From the NCBI GenBank assembly GCA_030595015.1, contig JAUVDZ010000074.1, positions 1 to 6,147 on the forward strand: 6,147 nt of DNA. Reading direction: 5' to 3'. A program made the position numbers and the translations under genes. The stretch is from Candidatus Peregrinibacteria bacterium (GTDB lineage: Bacteria; Patescibacteriota; Gracilibacteria; UBA1369; PNNO01). Of this stretch, positions 1-4,089 are shown in pieces (positions within the stretch are counted from its first letter, which is position 1; the number at the start of each line of letters is the position of its first letter). Below the pieces are notes generated by a model. It ran no database searches and was not told the DNA's origin. It saw only the letters and a program-made list of their open reading frames with translations.

Positions 1-90
1 CTGGAAAGAATAACAGGCTGGATTTGCGGAACTCAACATATTCGAGAGACAATTCCATTCCCAAGAATGATTTCAAGGATTACGCCTTAA
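1..90 (+). CDS. Asparaginyl/aspartyl-tRNA synthetase, C-terminal fragment
   Basis: Frame 1 is open from the window edge to TAA at 88-90 and gives 29 residues: LERITGWICGTQH followed by IRETIPFPRMISRITP. This matches the extreme C-terminus of class IIb aminoacyl-tRNA synthetases: the LER is the end of motif 3 (G-hydrophobic-G-L-E/D-R), whose arginine contacts ATP in the family, followed by the conserved HIRE-x-IPFPR and a terminal R-x-x-P. The enzyme would charge tRNA-Asn or tRNA-Asp in the cytoplasm. The WICG-x-x-HIRE-x-IPFPR wording and the RITP ending look more like archaeal/eukaryotic-type AsnRS or nondiscriminating AspRS than the typical bacterial AsnRS, which usually ends just after PFPRTP plus a few residues. 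Asn versus Asp specificity cannot be decided from 29 residues. The gene is 5'-truncated by the window and converges on alr, sharing the TTAA at 87-90. Confidence 0.82.
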   Translation: MERITGWICGTQHIRETIPFPRMISRITP

Positions 91-1181
91 CGAATCACCC
101 TCCTTATTGTCGGAGCAATTTTGGTCCAAACCACATATGAAATAGTTTCGCATAACTTAGCTATTTCACGAACATTATCTTTAATAAAATCAACGCGTGC
201 ACCTTTGCGCGCTCCTTTAACTTTACTCAAATCAATCACAGTCAGATTCATACAAACGCGACCTAAAATCTTACATTTCACTTTCCCATAATAAACATAA
301 CCTTTATTACTCAACCTTCGATCAACACCTTCATAATAACCAGCAGGAATCAAACCAATTTTCATCTCACGTTTAGCTATAAAAGTGCAGCCATAACTCA
401 CGCAATCTCCTTTTTTAATATTTTTAATATCAATTAAAGTTGAAGAAAAGCGCATTACAGTCCGAAGTTTTTTTGCATCTTTTTCAATCAAACTATCTCC
501 ATAAATACCAAGTCCAAGCCGGATCATATTAAAATCTTTGCTAAAAATAATGCCTGCACCAGCAGTTGCTGAAACATGCTTCCATTTAACATCAATATTT
601 TTAACAGCTTTTTTAAACTTCTGAACCTGCTTAGATGTAAATGTTTTTTTAAGATTATCTGCATCTGCAAAATGCGTACAAACACCTTCTAACTCGAGCT
701 TTTTATACTGCGAAATCAAATCCAAAGCTTCATCAAGCTCATCCAATGAAACTCCCTGTCTATGCATTCCTGTATCAATCTTCAAATGAACCTTAACTTT
801 TTTATTAAGACGACCAAGGGCATGAATTGTTGCAATATCCAAAATAGTCACAGCAACATTCGCAAATGACATATGCTTATAATTCTCCGGAAGAGTGTAG
901 CCAATAATCAAACATGGCGTTTTGATGCCAGCTTTTTTAATTTCAAAAGCTTCATAAAAACTATCAACAATCAAATATGGTGGATTCAATTTCGAGCACA
1001 TTTCTGCAATCTCAATCAAACCATGACCATAAGCATTTGACTTAAGCACAGGGCAAATCTTAGATTCCGGATGCTTCTTAGCAAAGTAACGGTAATTATG
1101 CCGAAGCGCAGAAGAAGAAAGTTCAATAGTATTTAGAACTTTCATTTTACGGCTGAATTTTTTTCTTAAATCAGTGAACAT
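87..1181 (-). CDS. alr: Alanine racemase (PLP-dependent)
   Basis: Interconverts L- and D-alanine in the cytoplasm, supplying D-Ala for peptidoglycan. The 364-residue product has the family's two-part build. The N-terminal TIM barrel carries the PLP-lysine motif PVLKSNAYGHG (Lys47), HLKIDTGMHRQG (132-143, Arg141), CTHFADAD (168-175) and NMIRLGLGIYG (218-228; Arg221 expected at the PLP pyridine nitrogen). The C-terminal beta domain has CVSYG (260-264; Tyr263 is the expected second catalytic base), AGYYEGVDRRL and RVCMN (308-312). The usual CMD is CMN here (Asn312). The ATG at 1181 lies 6 nt after the upstream gene's stop. A second ATG at 1145 (MKVLNTIELS, 352 residues) places the start about 12 residues before ALRHN, as in typical family members. 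Neither start has a visible Shine-Dalgarno sequence, so the start is unresolved. It is the last gene of a three-gene minus-strand operon and ends in TAA within the shared TTAA. Confidence 0.95.
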   Translation of the reverse strand: MFTDLRKKFSRKMKVLNTIELSSSALRHNYRYFAKKHPESKICPVLKSNAYGHGLIEIAEMCSKLNPPYLIVDSFYEAFEIKKAGIKTPCLIIGYTLPENYKHMSFANVAVTILDIATIHALGRLNKKVKVHLKIDTGMHRQGVSLDELDEALDLISQYKKLELEGVCTHFADADNLKKTFTSKQVQKFKKAVKNIDVKWKHVSATAGAGIIFSKDFNMIRLGLGIYGDSLIEKDAKKLRTVMRFSSTLIDIKNIKKGDCVSYGCTFIAKREMKIGLIPAGYYEGVDRRLSNKGYVYYGKVKCKILGRVCMNLTVIDLSKVKGARKGARVDFIKDNVREIAKLCETISYVVWTKIAPTIRRVIR

Positions 1182-1187
1182 GTAAAA

Positions 1188-1775
1188 CTATTGTAATTTC
1201 ATATCAGCAAAATTGCCACTCTCACTTCTCCAGATATTTTTAAATCCCCAATCATCCCACTGCCACACTGCAACTGTTTTATGCGCACTATCATAAGGTT
1301 GTTCTAAAACAATGATTTCATTTTTACCATCTCCGTCAATATCAGTTAAATACGTTTTCAGATTAAGATATGGAAGATTTGATGAATTCCAGACAGATTT
1401 ATAACTTTTAGGACCAGTTCTTTCGATTATATATAAATGCTGCATATACGACTTATCATTTTCCTCAACCCAGAATGGCAAAGAATCACCATAATTCCCT
1501 ACCTTCCACAAATAAATACCAACATCCTGAACTCCGTTGTTTGTAAAATCTCCAAGAATAACTTCTTCAACATCGAGTTCATCATCAAGTGAAAGCTTTG
1601 GAGGAAGCTTTGTATTTTTTGTTATTGGATTAACCATTTCCCACTTTGTTGTAACTTTAAAATCGTCATATTCAAAGCTAACATAAGCAACCTGTTTATA
1701 AGTTACTAAAAATGCAAGGAGGACTATAAGCCCTCCTGCAATGATTAATCCAATTATAGTTTTACTAGTTTTCAA
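1188..1775 (-). CDS. Membrane-anchored FG-GAP/VCBS-like protein of unknown function
   Basis: A 195-residue protein with a single N-terminal hydrophobic segment (about residues 6-26, IIGLIIAGGLIVLLAFLV), preceded by two lysines. This suggests an N-in signal anchor with the rest outside the cytoplasmic membrane. The exported part has two acidic turn motifs of FG-GAP/VCBS type: GDFTNNGVQDV (75-85) and TDIDGDGKNEI (144-154), the latter a D-x-D-G-D-G-x-x-E calcium-loop-like sequence. Both are followed by hydrophobic beta strands (GIYLWK, IVLEQ), then aromatic strands VAVWQWDDWGF and NIWRS. Such motifs usually belong to beta-propeller blades, but two are too few for a full propeller. The start is inferred: the frame closes at 1800-1802, no ATG precedes the membrane segment, and TTG at 1775 is the best candidate. 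It lies inside the 3' end of the upstream lipoprotein gene (11-nt overlap), suggesting translational coupling. The stop is TAG. Function is not recognised. Confidence 0.82.
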   Translation of the reverse strand: MKTSKTIIGLIIAGGLIVLLAFLVTYKQVAYVSFEYDDFKVTTKWEMVNPITKNTKLPPKLSLDDELDVEEVILGDFTNNGVQDVGIYLWKVGNYGDSLPFWVEENDKSYMQHLYIIERTGPKSYKSVWNSSNLPYLNLKTYLTDIDGDGKNEIIVLEQPYDSAHKTVAVWQWDDWGFKNIWRSESGNFADMKLQ

Positions 1776-3927
1776 ATGTAAGTAGGTAAGATTGCCAATC
1801 TAATCTCTCTGGTGGATTCTCCCAATCTCCAAGAACTTCATCACGCCATTTTTCGTCAGTCAAACGATCGCTCATTGGCCATGAGAATTCATAGTATGAA
1901 TAAACTCCACCTTTTCCTACGCGAAGCTTTCCATCAATTGGGAACACAACATAAATCGGTTCAACATGACCTGTTCCAACTTCTAACACACAACAGTTTG
2001 GATCAGTTGCCACATCAGCAATTATTGAAGCTGGATTGTCTCTTAGTAAATCAGGTGTGTTTGCTTTTTCTTCATCAGAGAAAGTCTCATACCAGAAGTG
2101 TTCTAAAGAACCTCCGAACACTCTGATTAATTCGTATTCTTCATCTGTTAAAGTTTCGTTTTGTAATTCTTTAACTGAAATATCTCTAAGTTGAACCAAT
2201 AAATCATTTAGTTTTGAAAGTTGATCTTTGTTCTTTACGCTCAGGATATCCCGTTGTTCTAATCCATCAATTGTTAATTGAGTAAGAGACGCAAGGCGAG
2301 CATAAAGATCAGGATTTGGTTCAACATATCCACGATCATCTCTTTCTTCAATCATTGGGCCTCCGCCAAGTTCAGCGTAAACCTGCTTTGCATAAAGGAT
2401 TGTGTCGTGCTTAAGTTCTGACCAACTTCCTAAGAAAGTATTAAGTTCTTTTTTCTTCCAATTTTCATTTTGCATAAACATTGGATACCCAGTTGAATAA
2501 TCAACGTGGAGTAATGTTTGCAATGTGTACATCCATCCCCAATATAAATTTTCAGTCCATTGAGTCATTGGAAGCTCGCCAACAGCTAAAACCAATTTAT
2601 TCATATTTTGAGGATAGTTCTTATATCCAGTTTCTCCCATATCTTCAAGTAATTTGTATGAAAGATCAGAACCAAATGCAGCAGGGATATCTAATCCATT
2701 TGGAAGCATTCGTGATTCAACTTCTCTTTCGATTAATCTTTGAAAAACTGAAGCATCAATTGTGAATCTTTGTCCAAGGAATCTATATCCTTTAACCATT
2801 TCTGTTCTATCTTCAACAGAAGCATGTTCCGGGTCTAAAGCAGGGCCTAAAACAGGAATTGAATTAACTCCTGGATCTCTTAATTGTTTTGCTTTTTCTA
2901 TGAAATTTTCAAGATTTCCTGATTGATAGTTTTCTAAAGTTAAATCTCCATAAACGCTAAGAGCAACAGGTTGAAAATCATAATAAACAAGATCATCAGG
3001 TTGTCCTACAAAAAATCCAATAGGTTCATATAGTCTTTTCCAATCAGCCAATAAATCTTCGTTGTTATCTAAAACAGCCATTATTAATAATGATGATTTT
3101 GTTTCGTCTGGTTTATCTAAACGGAATGTCATTCTTCCATACCACATCAAAGCATTAAAATATTTCCCTAACTTTTCAGTCTTTGTGTAGTGTCCTCGTG
3201 GAATATATTGTGAAAAATCTTCTAAATAAGGTTCTTCTTCACCGTAAGTTGCAGCTTCAGCAAGACCTGCATGAGCAGTCATTGCATCTAAATCTGTTTT
3301 AACTGTTTCTTCAACATAATCCGGAATATATCCATTTGGATTTAATTGTCTATATGCAACAGAGAAGAATCCAACATTTCGTAATGCTGCTGATTCCCAC
3401 TCTGTTCCTTTTAATTCTTCATATTGTTCAGCTGATTTATCAAGCATAGATTTTGAAAGAGAGTCAGCTAATTCATAAAGTTCTTTTTCTTCAAGGGATT
3501 TCAAAAGATAGTTAAAATAAAGATGATAAGTATGAAGGACTGAATCAGTAGTAATAAAATTCGGAATCAACTCGTATCGATTATCCTCATAAATTGAAAA
3601 GAACTCATCGCTCCATCCTTCAGCTACATAAAAACCATTTTTAGCTATAAATTCTTCTTTATTCAATGGCCCAGCTAAAATATCAGTGTACTCAACATTA
3701 CTTAAATCAGATTCGATTTTGTAATCTGCAACTGACGGCGTGAAATCAACAGTGTAATCTGTCCAATCTGCAAATGTTGCTGCTTCGGCAGTTTGGATTG
3801 GAGTGTTCTGAGTATCTTCAATTTGAGTATCAGCGTCTTCAATAAAATCCGGCTTTTCGGAAGCACATCCATTCAGAAAAAGAGCGAGCACTGAAATAAG
3901 GCTTGCTACTGCGAGAAATTTGCGCAT
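1765..3927 (-). CDS. DUF3160 family lipoprotein
   Basis: A 720-residue exported lipoprotein. The N-terminus has a signal peptide (MRK, then hydrophobic LAVASLISVLALF) and the lipobox LNGC, so Cys21 would be lipidated after signal peptidase II cleavage. A Glu/Asp/Thr-rich spacer (about 22-55) follows. The rest fits DUF3160 (PF11369) from sequence memory: NGFYVAEGW (97-105), PNFITTDSVLHTYHLYFN (122-139), IPRGHYTKTEKLGKYF with ALMWYGRMTFRL (242-270), SWSELKHDTILYAKQ (501-515), GYVEPNPDLYARL (533-545), and C-terminal ADVATDPN, EVGTGHVEPIYVVFPIDGKL and YSYYEF (about 637-681). The family is mostly helical in its middle part and has no established function that I know of. No catalytic site is identifiable, although the TTDS-x-LH-x-YH cluster is a plausible functional patch. 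ATG at 3927 immediately precedes the signal peptide and has no Shine-Dalgarno sequence. First gene of the operon, transcribed from the promoter at 3958-3985. Confidence 0.9.
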   Translation of the reverse strand: MRKFLAVASLISVLALFLNGCASEKPDFIEDADTQIEDTQNTPIQTAEAATFADWTDYTVDFTPSVADYKIESDLSNVEYTDILAGPLNKEEFIAKNGFYVAEGWSDEFFSIYEDNRYELIPNFITTDSVLHTYHLYFNYLLKSLEEKELYELADSLSKSMLDKSAEQYEELKGTEWESAALRNVGFFSVAYRQLNPNGYIPDYVEETVKTDLDAMTAHAGLAEAATYGEEEPYLEDFSQYIPRGHYTKTEKLGKYFNALMWYGRMTFRLDKPDETKSSLLIMAVLDNNEDLLADWKRLYEPIGFFVGQPDDLVYYDFQPVALSVYGDLTLENYQSGNLENFIEKAKQLRDPGVNSIPVLGPALDPEHASVEDRTEMVKGYRFLGQRFTIDASVFQRLIEREVESRMLPNGLDIPAAFGSDLSYKLLEDMGETGYKNYPQNMNKLVLAVGELPMTQWTENLYWGWMYTLQTLLHVDYSTGYPMFMQNENWKKKELNTFLGSWSELKHDTILYAKQVYAELGGGPMIEERDDRGYVEPNPDLYARLASLTQLTIDGLEQRDILSVKNKDQLSKLNDLLVQLRDISVKELQNETLTDEEYELIRVFGGSLEHFWYETFSDEEKANTPDLLRDNPASIIADVATDPNCCVLEVGTGHVEPIYVVFPIDGKLRVGKGGVYSYYEFSWPMSDRLTDEKWRDEVLGDWENPPERLDWQSYLLTFEN

Positions 3928-3957
3928 ATTTTTAAAAGTTAATAATTGAGCAAATCA

Positions 3958-3985
3958 ACTATATCAAAATTGTGAAAAATGTTAA
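3958..3985 (-). promoter_or_regulatory. Putative sigma70-type promoter for the lipoprotein-alr operon
   Basis: Read on the minus strand, TTAACA (3985-3980) and TATAGT (3963-3958) are separated by 16 bp. Each box matches the bacterial consensus at five of six positions. The -10 box lies 30 bp before the ATG at 3927, which would leave a leader of about 25 nt. Identified by eye only; the start site is inferred. Confidence 0.55.
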
Positions 3986-4029
3986 GAGGAAACTGAAAAA
4001 ACAACTCACAATGTGTCAATTTGCATTAT

Positions 4030-4058
4030 TTTACAATTGTTGCATTTAGCAATATACT
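4030..4058 (+). promoter_or_regulatory. Putative sigma70-type promoter for the surface protein gene
   Basis: TTTACA (4030-4035) and TATACT (4053-4058) are separated by exactly 17 bp, each with five of six consensus matches. Transcription would begin near 4065, leaving about 25 nt before the ATG at 4090. A near-palindrome ACAATTGT (4033-4040) overlaps the -35 box and spacer, and a TTGCATT direct repeat (4021-4027 and 4040-4046) surrounds the -35 box; these could be regulator sites but nothing proves it. Confidence 0.6.
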
Positions 4059-4089
4059 TCCTTTTAGTGTTTATTTAACCTTAATTTAT

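Noticed and set aside
413..440. Short A/T-rich direct repeat in alr
   Set aside because: Explained by coding of an Ile-Lys-Asn-Ile-Lys-Lys stretch in an AT-rich gene.
1190..1195. TACAAT on the minus strand as a private alr promoter -10 box
   Set aside because: The hexamer 17 bp upstream (TGGCAA) matches the -35 consensus poorly, and tight gene spacing favours co-transcription. A weak internal promoter remains possible.
1812..2126. Plus-strand 104-codon open frame
   Set aside because: Lies wholly antisense inside the well-supported DUF3160 gene, in a conserved part of it; no recognisable domain or signal.
2481..2765. Plus-strand 94-codon open frame
   Set aside because: Antisense shadow inside the DUF3160 gene, with no recognisable family features.
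4014..4019. Perfect TTGACA on the minus strand as the main -35 box
   Set aside because: No acceptable -10 hexamer lies 16-18 bp downstream; the TTAACA/TATAGT pair closer to the gene fits better.
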